Assembly (NCBI GenBank): GCA_026260175.1
Contig: JAKCWW010000010.1
Span: 121,927-185,926 of the forward strand
Length of the DNA stretch: 64,000 nt
Source: Reticulitermes lucifugus
Taxonomy: Eukaryota; Arthropoda; Insecta; Blattodea; Rhinotermitidae
Direction of reading: 5' to 3'
This document shows positions 35,531 to 48,602 of this stretch, in pieces (position 1 is the stretch's first letter; each line of letters opens with the position of its first letter). The position numbers were made by a program, and so were the translations under genes. The notes below the pieces were generated by a model. It saw nothing but the letters and a program-made list of their open reading frames with translations, did not search any database and was not told where the DNA came from.

Positions 35531-36192
35531 AACCGTGTTGGTATTAGGGCGCGCAGGTCCGTTATTTCTCAAAATAAGAAGGTATTGCGTACCTTAACTG
35601 AACTTCTTAGATAAGTATGTAAGTAGGAGGAAGTTTACCACCGTGAATAATTTAGAGAATGCCTGAGTATTACATGAAGTTAAAATTTCACAGTTCTTCC
35701 TATCCACTGGTTATTTATTACTTTGATCGCCTAGTTAAAGGCTTTAAAAGTTTCTGATTACATATTTTAACAAAAACATTGATTTAATATAGCTATACCG
35801 TCTTAGTACAGACTTTATTTTTGTTTTCACTCTAAGCATTGCGAATAAAAACACGGCATTAAAGACCGTCTGTGGAGATGGCGCCATCACGCCGTTCCTC
35901 TACGTCCGTACAAAACGAAAGAAAAATACAGCATCGATTTAAGTACGAACATTTCTGCCTCACTTCTTTCCTGGTGGGTTAAATGTACCAAAATACAGCA
36001 AACAACAAATATCACCTCACATCATTTCCCACTACGCCTCACTCCCTGAACCAATTATGCAAAGTTTATGAAGTGAAGTCTGATTCGAATCAATAAAATT
36101 GTTTCTCGCTCCATTAAACTATTTTGCTAAAAGCATTTAAAACGACAGCAAATATTCTGCGATTATAATGCAGTAAATTACTTTTATCCACC
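35531..36192. other. No recognised feature
   Basis: Nothing assignable. Confidence 0.4.
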
Positions 36193-36602
36193 ATGTTTGG
36201 ATCTGTACTCCTCACTAATATTACTGGGATTATCAAAGTAAGAAGAATGAGACGGGCGGAGAATGTAGCACGTATGGGTGATGGGAGAGGTGCATACAGG
36301 ATTTTGGTGGGAAAACCTGAGGGAAAGAGACCACTTGGAAGACCTAGGTGTAGAATAATATTTAAACGGATCTTCAAGAAGTGGGATGTGGGGGAGTGGA
36401 TTGGACTGATCTGGCTCAGGATAGGGTCAGGTAGCTGGCACTTGTGAATGCGGTAATGCATCCCCCCCTCCCGAATTCCACAAAATGCGGTGAATTTCTT
36501 GACTAGCTGAGAACCTGTTAGCTTCTGAAGAAGGAATTTGCTCCATGGAGTTAGTTAGATAGTTAGTTAGTTAGTTACTTACTTAGTTAATTAGTTAGTT
36601 AG
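36193..36602 (+). mobile_element. LINE C-terminus, 3' UTR and (TTAG)n tail
   Basis: An open frame to 36447 reads IKVRRMRRAENVARMGDG, AYRILVGKPEGKRPLGRP, then WDVGEWIGLIW. The RRxRxAxHVARMGxxRxAYRxLVGxPEGKRPLGRPR block is the most common LINE C-terminal signature of arthropod genomes. The 3' UTR (36448-36555) has CACAAAATGCGG, TTGACTAGCTGAG and CATGGAGTTAGTTAG and runs into a (TTAG)n tail. This UTR is the reference for five further tails in the window. The ORF is uninterrupted here apart from substitutions. Confidence 0.85.
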
Positions 36603-37350
36603 CGTTCTAAAACTCCAGCAAGTGAAACTGTTTTTTCCCCTGGAAGGCTGTCACTGTATTACATTATTTTTGGTCTAAAGGGATGAGTCAGACATTTGTA
36701 TTTAGACCTAAGATCAGTAACGGAAGTATTAAAGTTAGCAGCGTATCGTATAATGTTGAATTTGTTATTATTACAGTAGTAAAATTAAGTATGTATATGT
36801 GGGGCAAACTTGCATTGTGAATTGAGTAAGGAGAAATGCTTTGAACAGAGAATGACGCCTCAGTGGTTCCAGGCGATGACAGGGAGTTTTTAAGATGGAC
36901 CGTACAAAAATGGTATCAGGATTGTGACAAACTGTGTGCTTGGTGGTGCTGAAGCTCCGCGTTCTCTTACCTGAATGTTACACAGGCCTACTTTCATTCC
37001 CAGACAAGCTACCGATGCAAAATATACTTCCGGATACCACAGTACGAGATACGGAATTTAGGCGTCTACTGTACCAAGTCGGATGCCTCTACAACACGCA
37101 CAGCCGTGGAGATCAGATCTTGCAGTGTCCCACTTTGACAGGGATAAGATTATTACGCAAGTGTTATAAACCACTCCAAAGCCTTGCAGGAACACAGAAT
37201 TCGTATACAATTTGTCAGGAACCCAAGCACTGCTTATCACTTGATATTTTTAAACTTTATCATCTGCTCCCAACGTCTAGAAGGAAAATACCGCATTCGT
37301 CAAAGATCTAGAAGTCTTCTCGGGACTCTAGACCTTTGGCGATTAATGTA
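36603..37350. other. No recognised gene; longest open frame 125 codons
   Basis: The frame 36934-37311 has no domain, low-complexity bias or signal peptide I can recognise; it may be chance. Confidence 0.4.
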
Positions 37351-37420
37351 CTATATTCCTTCGAAACGTCGGGAACCGATTACCCATCAACACGGCGTTA
37401 CGTCCCAGAACAACGGAGTC
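37351..37420 (+). mobile_element. Family II half-arm relic
   Basis: CCTTCGAAACGTCGGGAA, GATTACCCATCAACACGGCG and TTACGTCCCAGAA follow the order of the family II right arm (CGAAACGTCGGTAA, ATTACC, GCGTAA, CCAGAA). The left arm and tag are absent. Confidence 0.45.
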
Positions 37421-39171
37421 CTCAGCCATACCGCCGTGAAAACGCTAAGACTTGCCATGTATTTTACGTAATCACGTCGTCTGTGTTAAGTTACTGAAGT
37501 GCAAACTGCAGTGTCTGCTGATATACAATTAATCTCCCTCATTAAACTTCAAATATTCGCTTGTTACATAGCACGTAGCGATACGTTTTTATACTTATTT
37601 TCAGAAGGTTCCTGGTCCGAATTGTCTATGAAATATGAAAGTCAAATCACAAGATCTAAAGGAAGGTCACTTCTAGAAGCCTAAAAGTCTACAGATTATT
37701 GGATCTGTGGTAAATGGATATAATTTGTAGAAGAAAGAACTTCTAACGATACTATATAACCGCGTCATTTGAGTGCAATTCACATATGAAAGAGAGATTT
37801 TGGTGATCGAGTGTAATAGTTAATTATATTAAGTAATAGGACTTCATGACATATACTCAACCATTCGGTAACCCAAAATCATCCACCCACTAAACCACAC
37901 ATCATTTCATGTAGTCACAAAATTCCGTAGTCACAAAATTTCATATCTTGGTGCTAAACTTTAAATTTCAAAAACGCCATCAGCAAAGTTCGTCATTTGA
38001 CGCTCTTTCAAATCACAATTAATTGAGCTAAGATATTCGAGTATAGGTTTTTATCTGTTACTTTCCAAACCTCTCACCCTATTCGCTTTTACAGATTTTC
38101 TAAAGTCATTAATTCTTTCTAAGAGTCTATTATCACAGTCTTATATCTAATACTTCACAGACAGCTTTTCCGTTGTAAGCATTGATTTAAGAGTAGGTAA
38201 GATTTTAACTAAGTTCAAAATGTACTTCCATGACTGTGTATTTCTAAATTACATTGCTTAGCAAATCGCGTTTGTTAATAACAAGGATAAGAGGGATAGC
38301 AGACGAAGGAGAAATAGAGATGTTTTAAGTTACAAACCCGGAAATTAACACTGCACCGAGCACTGTCACATTTACGTGAGACCAATAAGAGTAAAGGCAG
38401 GGGATTCGTAAAGTTAAATAGAGAATGTGGAATGGAAATTGCATCACACTTTGTACAGCGTTATATCTGCGAAGTTTTATTTCTTATCACGACAACGTAT
38501 GAGTTTCTGCAGTGATTTTAAGCGCTTTTGCAACCCCGCGGACTGCCTTATTAAAATCGCTCTGTCTCTCCGTCTGTCCCTCCGCCTTTACGCATAAAAC
38601 AATGAGAAACATTTAAATAATTTTCATGAAATTTGATACTTGAAAGTTTACTACAATTAGATGAGTATTTAAAATTTTACTTAGTTTGCTCTGTTTTAGT
38701 GATAAATATGTGTGAAGATTGCTTTCTGTGTGAATTTCGACTGAAACTTATTAATTATCTGTAGAAGCGAAAAGGGCTTTAAACGAAAGTATAGAGGAGG
38801 ATAATAAACATATTCAAAGCGGGTTTTCCTTTTCGTTATGAAATTAGAGAAAGGTAAAGTTATGTCTATTTCTAAATGTACATATTCAACATGAAAATGG
38901 ACTTCCCAACTTACACGAAAATTACAAAATTCTCCTACTGTAGAAGTGCATCTTGTCACCATCTGAATTATAAATCTAAAGTTGTATAAACATATGCATT
39001 AAATCAGCTTAATTAAATAAATTACATTCATTAAATTACAGTTCAACGTGCTGCCACAAACACTAAGTTACTTTCTAAAAGTTACAGCATTCTAAATCAT
39101 TGTCCAATCAATGACGAAATATTCATTAATGTTCAATATAATTAACTCAGTTTGACTCCGCAACGTAAGAC
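37421..39171. other. No recognised feature
   Basis: AT-rich sequence with nothing assignable. Confidence 0.4.
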
Positions 39172-39460
39172 CTTTGAGCCAGGATAGCTTGCTATAGTAA
39201 CTAGGCTACGAGCTCGACAACCGAGAATAATTTGTTCGATTCCCGGCGGAGGCGAGATATAACTTTCTTTTTCAGACTGGTCCTGTGTCTCACCTAGCCT
39301 TCTGTTCAATAGGTAACGGGAGTGTTTTCCCCAGGGTACAGCAGTCGACACGTGAATCCGACCGACCACTCACCTCCATGTCCTGCTGAGATTAAGAATG
39401 AGTGGAGTTATGCTTTCATTCGCCCATAAGCCTTCAAGGCGTTAAAAGCAACAACATTAC
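39172..39460 (+). mobile_element. tRNA-derived SINE, family B, full length
   Basis: The head (39172-39248) has AGGATAGCTTGCTATAGTAA in the A-box position and TTGTTCGATTCCCGGC, a near-ideal pol III B box. The 3' body has GATTAAGAATGAGTGGAGTT and CCATAAGCCTTCAAGGCG, shared with the other three family B copies. It is the best-preserved copy. Confidence 0.75.
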
Positions 39461-39694
39461 ATTTACGTCACACTTCTGCCTAATTCAAGTATGGTTCTAT
39501 ACGGATAGCAACAACAACATAAACAACAACAACCTCTCGAAAAGACAACATTTTACACCGCAGGCAGTAAATAACGAAAAGTGTAATGACATTAGGCAAT
39601 GGAGTTCCCTAAGCGAGAAAGTGTATAATATCTCATTCACTCACGATTCTGTCAGTAATTTCAAACAGCGTCTTTTGAAATATATTCTTGACAT

Positions 39695-39901
39695 GAGATA
39701 TTCGCTCTCCTGCGATGTTACGCAGCGTAGATTGGTAGTTAGTTACGAACGTTTCGGGACAACCTATCGGTCCCATCTTGACCCTTGAAGATGAGACCGA
39801 TAGGTTATCCTGAAACGTCGGAGATGAACTACCAATATGCGCTGCGTAACATTCCAGAAGATCGAAGATCTCATTTACATCGCGGCGGAAGCCTGAAATC
39901 A
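39695..39901 (-). mobile_element. Family II palindromic element, reverse orientation
   Basis: The right end is the reversed tag GCGGCGGAAGCCTGAAATCA (to 39901). The arms pair over about 90 bases around CATCTTGACCCTTGAAGATG. The right arm carries CCTTGAAGATGAGACC, loop, TATCCTGAAACGTCGG. The flanks TATTCTTGACAT and TATTCTACATGC are similar but not a clean TSD. Confidence 0.75.
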
Positions 39902-41184
39902 CGGATTATTCTACATGCGTGTACTTCCTTTTAAGACGTAAGAAACACGAACTAGGCTCGTACGGCTTCCAGTGACCAAATGATGTTGGATAATAAATTC
40001 GAAAGTATGTGAAAGTAAATGAACTATGTCTAGTTTAGCGTACTATTCCTGGAATTTGGATAATTTGTTTGTAATTCATTTATAGATCCTGTCAGAAACT
40101 TAGGCGATGTATTGTCGGGAGATTAGACAATAGTGAAATACTGAACTGAAAGGATCTGGAAGGACGCGTCGGTGGTCAACTTTAGTGTTCTGTACTGTAA
40201 ACTGCCCAGTGGGACCGAGAAAGAAAGACAGACATCGACGTTGTGAGAAGTATTGCACTGCATTCTGTCAAACATTTTAGTGTGAAAGACCTCGTGCAAG
40301 ACACAGTAAGGCTGTCATTAATTCTGAGTATAAATGTGATTGCTCTTACATTATTATCGCTGTTCCTGTTTAATGCAGCTATATTTCTCCCATCAAATGG
40401 TACACATTACTGTCATAACTCTAAGACGACCTGCCTCAGTAGTGTGACTAAGCAACTTTGTGAACTCACAAGCATAAAGCTCACAAATTGAGAATCATAA
40501 TTTCTTACAACACGACTGTACAAACATTCTGCTTTTAGCTAGAATTTGTGTCTCATATTTTCATTATAACCGCGCCTATATAAAAACTTTATCGCCCTTC
40601 ATTAAGCTTTGCTTTGTTAAAAAGTTTGCTGATGTTAAAGGAGACAAACTTCTTACAATTTCAACACCTTTTTAAAACTTCACGGTATCAGGCAACCCTG
40701 TCTCGTCTTCATAACCACCCACCACTTAATGAGAGGTATTCCAATAATTCTTTAATATGAAGCGCGCCTCGTATGCCATGCTTGATGTCTAACACACAGA
40801 CGGGGCATAACGTGAACCTTATGGTAACATCATGCAGCCCTACACCTTCCTCATACCAAAGCTTCAGGCCACTAGAATATGAACCTCGCATGATATACGA
40901 TGCTTGGTGAGGAAGATATAATTCACTAGCTTTACTGGGTGGAACAGCAGACGGCACAACTACTGCTTTAGTTTATACAGCTTCTTGGAGCTTCACGTGA
41001 TCGTCACGTGCACTGTCTTCAATCTCTTGGACCCGACAGGGTGGTTAAAAAGCACACTCACCGTTATTTGTGTCACTTTAAAAAAAGCTCTTATATTGCA
41101 GCTGAACTAAGTAATACATTTTAATCATAATTGCTCATTAGAGACAAATATATTTAACAAAGGGTCTGAAAAGTGTGTAGAAAC
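39902..41184. other. No recognised feature
   Basis: Open frames of about 82 codons at 40243-40491 (plus) and 40709-40957 (minus) have no recognisable domain. Confidence 0.4.
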
Positions 41185-41620
41185 AGGTTTCAGCTCATGA
41201 AGCAATACATGTCTATGGTCAAGACGCAGGCGTGACCAATACGATGGCGGGTGTATGAACTCCTCCTTCCTGACAAAGTTGAAGAAGAAACTCCATACCG
41301 GCACGGATAGTTTAACAGCTCATAATATGCTCTCCTACCTGTGTGTAGGTCCTTTCGTCTTGCCAGAAGAGCAAAATGCAAGGAAACGGGAGGCGTGAGC
41401 ACCATTACATGGAGCACAATCGTACAACAGATTTCAGTGCAAAGTGACCCACTGCATCTGCAGCCTCGTTGCCGGACAGACCCATTCGGTCAGGTACAAC
41501 ACTTCCCCCCTCCCCCCACCCCCCAGCCTCCAAAGAAATTGCTGCAGAATCTCGGTGAGTAGCGGGGTGGTCTGCCGAGGACCCACGGAGAATTACAGGA
41601 AGCTTTGACGTTCTGTTCAA
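41185..41620 (-). mobile_element. LINE RNase H-domain fragment (degraded)
   Basis: Minus-strand translation gives VPDRMGLSGNEAADAVGHFA (from about 41490), the WxPSHVGLxGNExADxxAK block around the last acidic residue of retroelement RNase H. After a frame change come SSSTLSGRRSSYTRHRIGH (near 41260), which matches the (R)RLRIGHxxLTH block typical of Jockey/R1-type LINEs. It is broken by frame changes and stops. A C-rich run lies inside at about 41506-41524. Confidence 0.72.
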
Positions 41621-41997
41621 GGAGATGCCTGTCTGGAATTTGCCTCAGAATGAAGAAAAGGGCATGATAGCACTGATTTTGGCCACAAAGACGTCATTAT
41701 AACTATGCGGACGGTAGGAAAATTCTTGGTCTGCAGAAACGAATACACAGCTAGTCGACGATCGAAACTAACTCACCGTGCAGTGCCAAAGTAACGGCGA
41801 CTGCCGAGGGCATGTGTTACCCCTCTCCCATACCCTTAAATATGAAGGCTGCAGGGCGGACTTAACGATATGCCAGGATGAAATAAGTGCGGGTCTGTTG
41901 GAAATAATATCCATCAAAAGTACATGAAGAACGGCAAGCGAAGAGCACACTTACAGGCCGGGTTGATCCGGTGTTTAATTCGCACGTCTTGTAGGTT
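41621..41997. other. No recognised feature
   Basis: It may contain more of the LINE to its left, but no motif supports this. Confidence 0.35.
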
Positions 41998-42256
41998 TCT
42001 TTTTTCATGGCTTGACAGCCCTAGTGGACCTAGGCCTCCTCATCATGGAGGTTTCGAGATCACACTCAGACCCATCACACACGGTAGGACCCCTCTGGAC
42101 GAGTGATCGGCCCGTCGCAGAGACCTCTACCTGATAACACGCAACACTCAAAGAGACAGACATCCACGCTCCCGGCGGATGTCGAAACCGCAATCTCAGC
42201 AAGCGAGCGGCTGCAGACCCACGACTTTTCCGCGCGGCCACCGGGATCGGTACGCT
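41998..42256 (-). mobile_element. tRNA-derived SINE, family A
   Basis: The same organisation as the copy at 9321: oligo-T at the left edge (41999-42005), GACCCCTCTGGACGAGTGAT and CCGTCGCAGAGACCTCTACC inside, GCGCGGCCACCGGGATCGG at the right. More diverged than the other two copies. The flanks (CTTGTAG and TTTGTAG) hint at a short TSD. Confidence 0.75.
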
Positions 42257-43574
42257 TTGTAGTAAAACGTTGAAGTGCCGCACCGTAGGATGAGTGCTGG
42301 AACTACGTCGCCAATTTCAGCGCATAGCTACTAAGAAATTTCTTTTGCATGGAAAAATGCAGGCTCCCTAATTCCTCACATTGACTGCCAAGACAGCTGG
42401 CATTGAATACGCAGACGTAAGACGAATACCAAAATTATGGTCATGATTCATAAGAGTTTGAATTTCGCTGCGGAGACATAAAGGGTTTTGCTACGGTGTA
42501 CTTAGAGCGGATCAAGGCAGGGGTAAAGACGAAGCATTACCTCACGGTTTCCGCTCAAAGACCTGCCATTTTAAAAATATTCACTAACTGTTACCTCCTA
42601 CTCGGAGCCGCAGAAACAAAGGTTCTCACGAGAGTTTACTGTCGAGAGAAAAGTGTACAAACTTGAAGGACAGAATAAAAGCGGGCTTATATTAAAGAGA
42701 GATTTGGAGGAGAAGTGAAATCCCTTAATTACGTGATAGGTATACACTGCACCTTATCTACGAAGAAGGAGAATCTGCTCTTCAGAGCCCACTTTGACAG
42801 ACGTAGTACAGGAACCTGCAGACGGCGTTCAACTCTATCACATCTCCGGAACCCCCAAGAAGATGGCTACGTCTTCAATACGTAATGATGTTAGAAGGAT
42901 ATAATGGATTGGGAAAGACACTGTATACTCTGACACAAGGATCGACCACTCAGTCCCTCGTTTAGTTCAAGAGCTATATTGCATGATCATGTTACAGACA
43001 TGGACCAACTACACAGATGGGAAAGCTATGTCATTAACGAAATAAAAGAATACGCTCTGTTGCTCTCCTCGTTCGATCGATATATCGACACCATTTCCAG
43101 CACACCTTCATGCAGCTACTTTGATCTTTCATACTGGTTGCGGCAGAACAGTTAGCTATTCTACTATGCGCTGTCTCCCTAGACGATTGGACGGTAGGCA
43201 ATTTAAAGATGATATGTTAAACATTTCGGCTTCAGGAACAAAGCAGAAATATCATAAAGTACTAAAGAGGGTGGTATAGAAATAAATGTATAAAATGTAG
43301 TGACATAATTATGGTTAAGTGTCATATAATCAAGCCGAAATTTGCCTACTGTCTGACCTATATTCAACGCACACATCTTTGGAGACTGGATTCTTTCCCA
43401 TATGCCGGAGAAATCAGTATGCCAAGAGACTTTTAGTGACCCTTATTTTTTCCTTAAGACCTAATATAAAACCACTGAACCAATAACTCAGCAGCCTCGA
43501 AAGTTCAGGTACAAGCACTGATCCCGAAAATTCGATCTAATATCGAAACCCGATGTCTACCAAATTCATCAGAC
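42257..43574. other. No recognised feature
   Basis: Nothing assignable. Confidence 0.4.
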
Positions 43575-43710
43575 TTGGGGTAGGTTTTTGTGGTGGGCTG
43601 TTACGACCAAGGATAATGAAGACTTGTGTTCCACAAAATGCGGGAAATGTATTTACTAGTTGTGTAAATATTAGCTGATTCAGTTGGTACTAACATGTTC
43701 AGTTTATAGG
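43575..43710 (+). mobile_element. LINE 3' UTR tail, orphan
   Basis: GTTCCACAAAATGCGGGAAA, TTTACTAGTTG and TTAGCTGATTCAGTTGGTAC follow the 3' UTR of the LINE at 36193 (CACAAAATGCGG, TTGACTAGCTGAG). No coding part remains. Confidence 0.55.
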
Positions 43711-46700
43711 AAAAGTAACGTAAAAGTTCAATATTCCACAAAGAAATATCTCGGTCGGATGATTCTCACTCGCCTTTCGTACTCCGGCAGGTCTCAGTTT
43801 AGATTTACTCCCGGATATCGTGAATAATATTCGTGGTACTTCTCAACGTCAAGTAAATAATGGGATAGTATATTAGAATGACTGGATCATGACCGACTCG
43901 GAGGTTTGGGGAGGGGTGGAAGTAATAGAAAGCTGCGATTTAGTGTATGAGGATATTTTTCCGGCATTCATCTTGAACAACTCAGGACATCACCAGCCAC
44001 AAACCAGCCAAACATTCCAGCTGCAAGCAAAGGGTAATTCGAAAAGCATAAATATATGATAGAAAACGTAATAAATTTTCGTTGTATTCTGCATTCATAA
44101 GTAATATTTGAGGTTATCAGCAGCGTAACTTAGAATCTGACAGTGGCTCATCCGGTCAAGAAATGCTCCGCATTTTATGGAATCCGACCATTCGTTTAAG
44201 TTATCACAAGAATACACAAATGGACCACATCTTGAGCCGGTTAAATCCAGTTCAAACACACACCTTACGTGCTTAAAGATAAGTTTAATAGCATTATACG
44301 ACATGCGCGCAGGCATTGCAACTACCAGTGTTATTAAACACTCAATATGAAATTTGTGTACTCATATTTCAAACCTCCCACTCCTGATACGTACCCCACA
44401 ATCACAACCACCTTGATTTGATCATGGAAAGTATATTTAGTCAAAACTATATAAGATAAAGCTCCCACACGTAACTTCCTCTCGTATCCTCTTGATTTCT
44501 CACTGTTAGATCAAAATATTGTTCTGAGGAATTCTTTCTCTAACACCTACACATTTTATTTTTAGCTCATTTTTTGGTTGTAAATAATCAGCGAGATCCG
44601 CTTCAGAGTTTTAACAGAAATTACTCCCTCAATCTGTGCTCATTTTTAGAGCGGATGAACAATTTGAATACTAATTCACACAAGGGGAATTATAGTTCTG
44701 TGTATTATTGAAATGCTCCTGTTTTTAAAGAAATGATCCCCGCCTACCTAATGCTGTAGTGTAGTGTACTGTACAAGCCACTTGCAGTGTTCTGTTATTT
44801 TTTTCAATCTCCGAGCTCTGAATTTTACGGCGTTTGCTTTAGCGAGATAAGCTTCTTCGTTTATGCCCTCCTCTGCGAATTGTTTAAACTGCCACACAGT
44901 TACGGCCCCATTAAGAAATATCAACGATCGAAATCCGAACTTTCTGTGAATGGAGTGTCGTGTGTTCTGTATTAGGAGCAATTTAAAGTTCGGTACACGC
45001 TTACAGCCAAAACACGTGGGACATGCGTGACCTTCGTAGTCAGGAAGAAACGAGTTCTTATCCAAGCAGAGACAGAGGCTGTTATAGTTGTATTATTCTA
45101 TTGTTTTCCTTAGCTAATCCATTCCAATACAGCAGTATTTTAACAAGATAACGGACGTTTCCTTTAAAAACTATACAATTTATGAGCATAGCCATTTATA
45201 ATTCGTGTTGCGTAATATATTGAATAAGAAGGGCATTTCAAAATTTCTGCACAACTACTCCTGTGTCCATTCTGTCTTATCACTGCCTCCGAACGTTTCA
45301 GTAAGTCTTGTTTTCGAGTAAAAGAAGGTACATACAGTGTCGATAAATAATCAGACATTCCACTTCTCTATTCATTTAATAATGAGCTGAAATTTGTATA
45401 TAGCTAGATGAACACAGTTTTGTCGTGGCACTGCCATTTAAATGTCGACAGGTGTTTGCTTCCCCATTACCGCTTCTTTTGACTCACCTCCAACGATGCA
45501 GAAAATGTTGCGACAGAAATTCAGCATTCATAATTTAATCATCGTAACAGTAACAGGTGAAGAGGAGAGTGTCTACTTGTTATAAACATCTTCATTACGT
45601 TCTTTTCTCTAATCCATTCTTCTTAATCCCGCATAATCTCCTAACACTTCAATCCGCACTTTCCATTCTTGAATGAGAGAATGTATTCTAAAACATACCA
45701 GGCATAAAATTATAATTCTGTAATTATAAACTTCATATTCTTAGGAAGGACAAGGGACAAAGAAAAGGCTCTGAACTGAATGCTAGCAAACACCTCTTAA
45801 TTTCATCACCTATGTCGTTTCGTTTTGTTGCTTGCATTTCACCCGACTGGAACTCGTCACTCCATCAAAGCAGGAAACATAAGATATAAAAAAAATGTAT
45901 TAAAAAATAAAAGTTGAATACATTGACTCTTAATACACTATATGAATATACACGTCTTTACTTTAAATCTCTATGCTACGACAGTAACAATACAACGGGC
46001 ATTAAATCATTCGCTGCCGAGAGTATAACGGTATGATGATTTGTTACGAAGACTAGCTACCTATAGTCTCGTTAATGATTCTCAGAAAAGTTAAAGTTCG
46101 ATTAAGTATCACCAAACTAAGAAGTGGGTAAGTTTCGATTAAATTAAAGAGCTCTAAGATCCTATAAATATTTTGGATAACCACTATTAAATCACTCCCT
46201 GTTTCAAATTACTGGAGTTCCAAAGAACTGAACGGCTGTGAAGGCACTCCGTCACAGATTTCATTCAGGATCCAGCGCCGGTCATAGCAAATGTTCAACA
46301 TGTTTTGCAAAGTATAAAAAAAGCACAGTGTCTGTGTTGTCCACGGAAGGTTCAGCTTCGCAGGCTCTCGAAAGCCACCGTCTATTATGTTCCCGCGACT
46401 ATAAACCGCGCAGGCGTTAAGGGGTCACATATGATTACCTGACATTCTACTTTTGTGCAAGAACTACATCGTTACAAACTATTCAACAAACAAATTCCAT
46501 CATACACTGTCAGTTGATTCAAATCTGAAGTGGTAGAAACACGAACAAACGTGACCCACGAAGAGACAGAGAAAAAATTTCGCCAGCCAACTTCACAAAC
46601 AGACAAGACACACACTCACATACAACAGCACAGTGAATACATCCGCCAACGCCTTTCCGTAAGGAAATAATGCGTGCTAAAACGGTAATCCTCGCACTTG

Positions 46701-47769
46701 GTGTTGTGTGCTACGAAAAGTTTGGAGGTTTTATCTTTTCGATTGAACCAGCATATTTTGCTTTCTTTGTACATGAAGACGTAGGTGATTCGCTTGGTCT
46801 CATTTCCTGTTGGAGGACTTATATCAGGATGTTGAGACACATTGAATATACACGTCAACAAAGGTAGGTATAAATACAATAGTCCTTTGTTGACAAGAAG
46901 GGAATAAATGTTTCAATCCGTCGGAGTATTTTTTATACGGCGGAGACAGGCAAAATTCACGATAACCACGGCACATCTTCCAAGCTCAAACTTAATAATT
47001 TGCTGAACTTATATACAAGTGCGACTAATGTATTTATTTTAAAAGACATTTAATTACGGTTTACAATAAGAACAGTGACGCAGAGCGTTTCCATTTAAAT
47101 GCTGCACAGGAAAGCAACGAAAAATAAAATCATATTTACGTAAATGACTAAGGTTCAATCGTCTGTATTATTAAATATAACATTAAGGTTGTCAACAGCA
47201 CAGTAAGAACGTAATCTACAGAAAGCTTTCCATGTAACACTTAAAGTTTCTTTTGCAATCTTCATCAAATCAAACTTGAAATTCCGAAAGAGCTACATTA
47301 CTTACTTATTTTCTTTTGCTCCTTTAATGATAATTTCGATACTTCAGACTACAAAACGTCAAATGATAGGATAGCCAGCAAACAATGCGTTAATGAAAAC
47401 ATGGAATGAATGAATGGTGACTTAATTTGAAGTATTATGCTAGATTTACCTGGTGCATTAATGAGATAATTGAGTGCTAGAAATACCTCATTTATTCAAA
47501 GAATTTTATTTAATTACTTCCCCATCTAACATAAAACCCTAAGAGATAAAGAATTCAGTTTATCCTACTATTCTTACAGGCAGTTTTCAGGGTGAGTGAT
47601 CCATTATTTTTATATGAAAGGAACAGCTAAATATGGGCTTTCAGGTATTGTTATTTTTTCGTTCTACGAGTAACGTTTATAACAACACTACACTGTCTGT
47701 CAAATTATACGGAAACAACAAAATTTGTATGTACCTCATTCTGAATAAACGTCTGTTAACTACATGAAT
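43711..47769. other. No recognised feature
   Basis: A long stretch without a recognisable repeat. Its largest frame (44748-45065, minus, 105 codons, with HACPTCFGC) has no family I can name and overlaps a 62-codon frame on the other strand. A conserved exon cannot be excluded by eye. Confidence 0.35.
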
Positions 47770-47779
47770 ATTATATCAC

Positions 47780-48032
47780 CCTTTTTTTTATGGCTCGACA
47801 GCCCTATATGGGCCTGGGCCTCCTCGTTTCGTCGTGGTTTCATGATCACACNNNNNNNNNNNNNNNNNNNNNNNNNNNNNNNNNNNNNNNNNNNNNNNNN
47901 NNNNNNNNNNNNNNNNNNNNNNNNNNNNNNNNNNNNNNNNNNNNNNNNNNNNNNNNNNNATTCGAACCCACGATCCTAGTAAGCGAGCGGCCGAAGACCC
48001 ACGCCTTAGAACGCACGGCCATTGGGATCGGC
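47780..48032 (-). mobile_element. tRNA-derived SINE, family A, containing the sequence gap
   Basis: Left part TATGGCTCGACAGCCCTATA and right part ATTCGAACCCACGATCCTAG, ACGCACGGCCATTGGGATCG match the copy at 9321. The flanks ATTATATCAC (47770-47779) and ATTAGATCAC (48033-48042) match at 9 of 10, a probable TSD. The open frames with X runs across it are meaningless. Confidence 0.8.
47852..47959. other. Assembly gap or masked bases (108 N)
   Basis: One run of 108 N. The homologous segment is about 120 bases in the SINE at 9321 and about 114 in the one at 41998, so the N count is near the true missing length. Confidence 0.98.
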
Positions 48033-48042
48033 ATTAGATCAC

Positions 48043-48484
48043 TCTTACCTGTGTATAATTATTAATTTTAAAATAATGTAAACTGTAACGTAATAATGAG
48101 ACTTAGTAACCTATATAAGAAAGATGCGGTACAATGGTGGCCTTAGCAACGAAATTCCGGTGGAAGCAGCTCGCTTCATGCACACTGTATATGGTCTGCA
48201 TGCAGTCACTGTCACACAAGACAGACAGAAGGGGAGGAGGTATCAAGGACTTTAGAAAATGTCCACAGAGGGTAACACTTGCGGCGCATTTGCTCTATTA
48301 TTATTATTCTCAAATATTCAATTCGTGAATAGTTTCCAGAGAAACACTCAGTATTTAAATATACACTCCGTATCTTAGTAACAGATTTGAAATCGCGGCC
48401 AGGAGATTTACAGTCAACGTATTTTTAACTTCGATACATGACGTTCACGTTCATAACGGCTCATGTTCAATGCTCCACACTCAG
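48043..48484. other. No recognised feature
   Basis: Nothing assignable. Confidence 0.4.
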
Positions 48485-48602
48485 CTGTTTCTTCAGCCTC
48501 AGCGCCTGCAGCACGGGTAGAACAGTCCGCCTCAATTAATGAACTGTTTCTTTAGCCTCAGCGCGTACCTCACAGAGAGCACAGTCTGTATCAATTATGA
48601 AG
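48485..48602. repeat. 59-bp tandem duplication
   Basis: CTGTTTCTTCAGCCTCAGCG (48485) and CTGTTTCTTTAGCCTCAGCG (48544) start two units that continue with CACAGTC/AACAGTC and TCAATTA. The second half of the unit is more diverged. Confidence 0.8.

Noticed and set aside
36934-37311. 125-codon plus-strand open frame
   Set aside because: No domain, no codon pattern and opposite-strand frames of similar quality; probably chance.
44748-45065. 105-codon minus-strand frame with CPTCFGC
   Set aside because: Two CxxC-like cysteines alone do not make a zinc-binding domain, and no splice-site or family evidence supports an exon.
47764-48065. Open frames containing X runs
   Set aside because: They run through the N gap inside a SINE and have no meaning as proteins.
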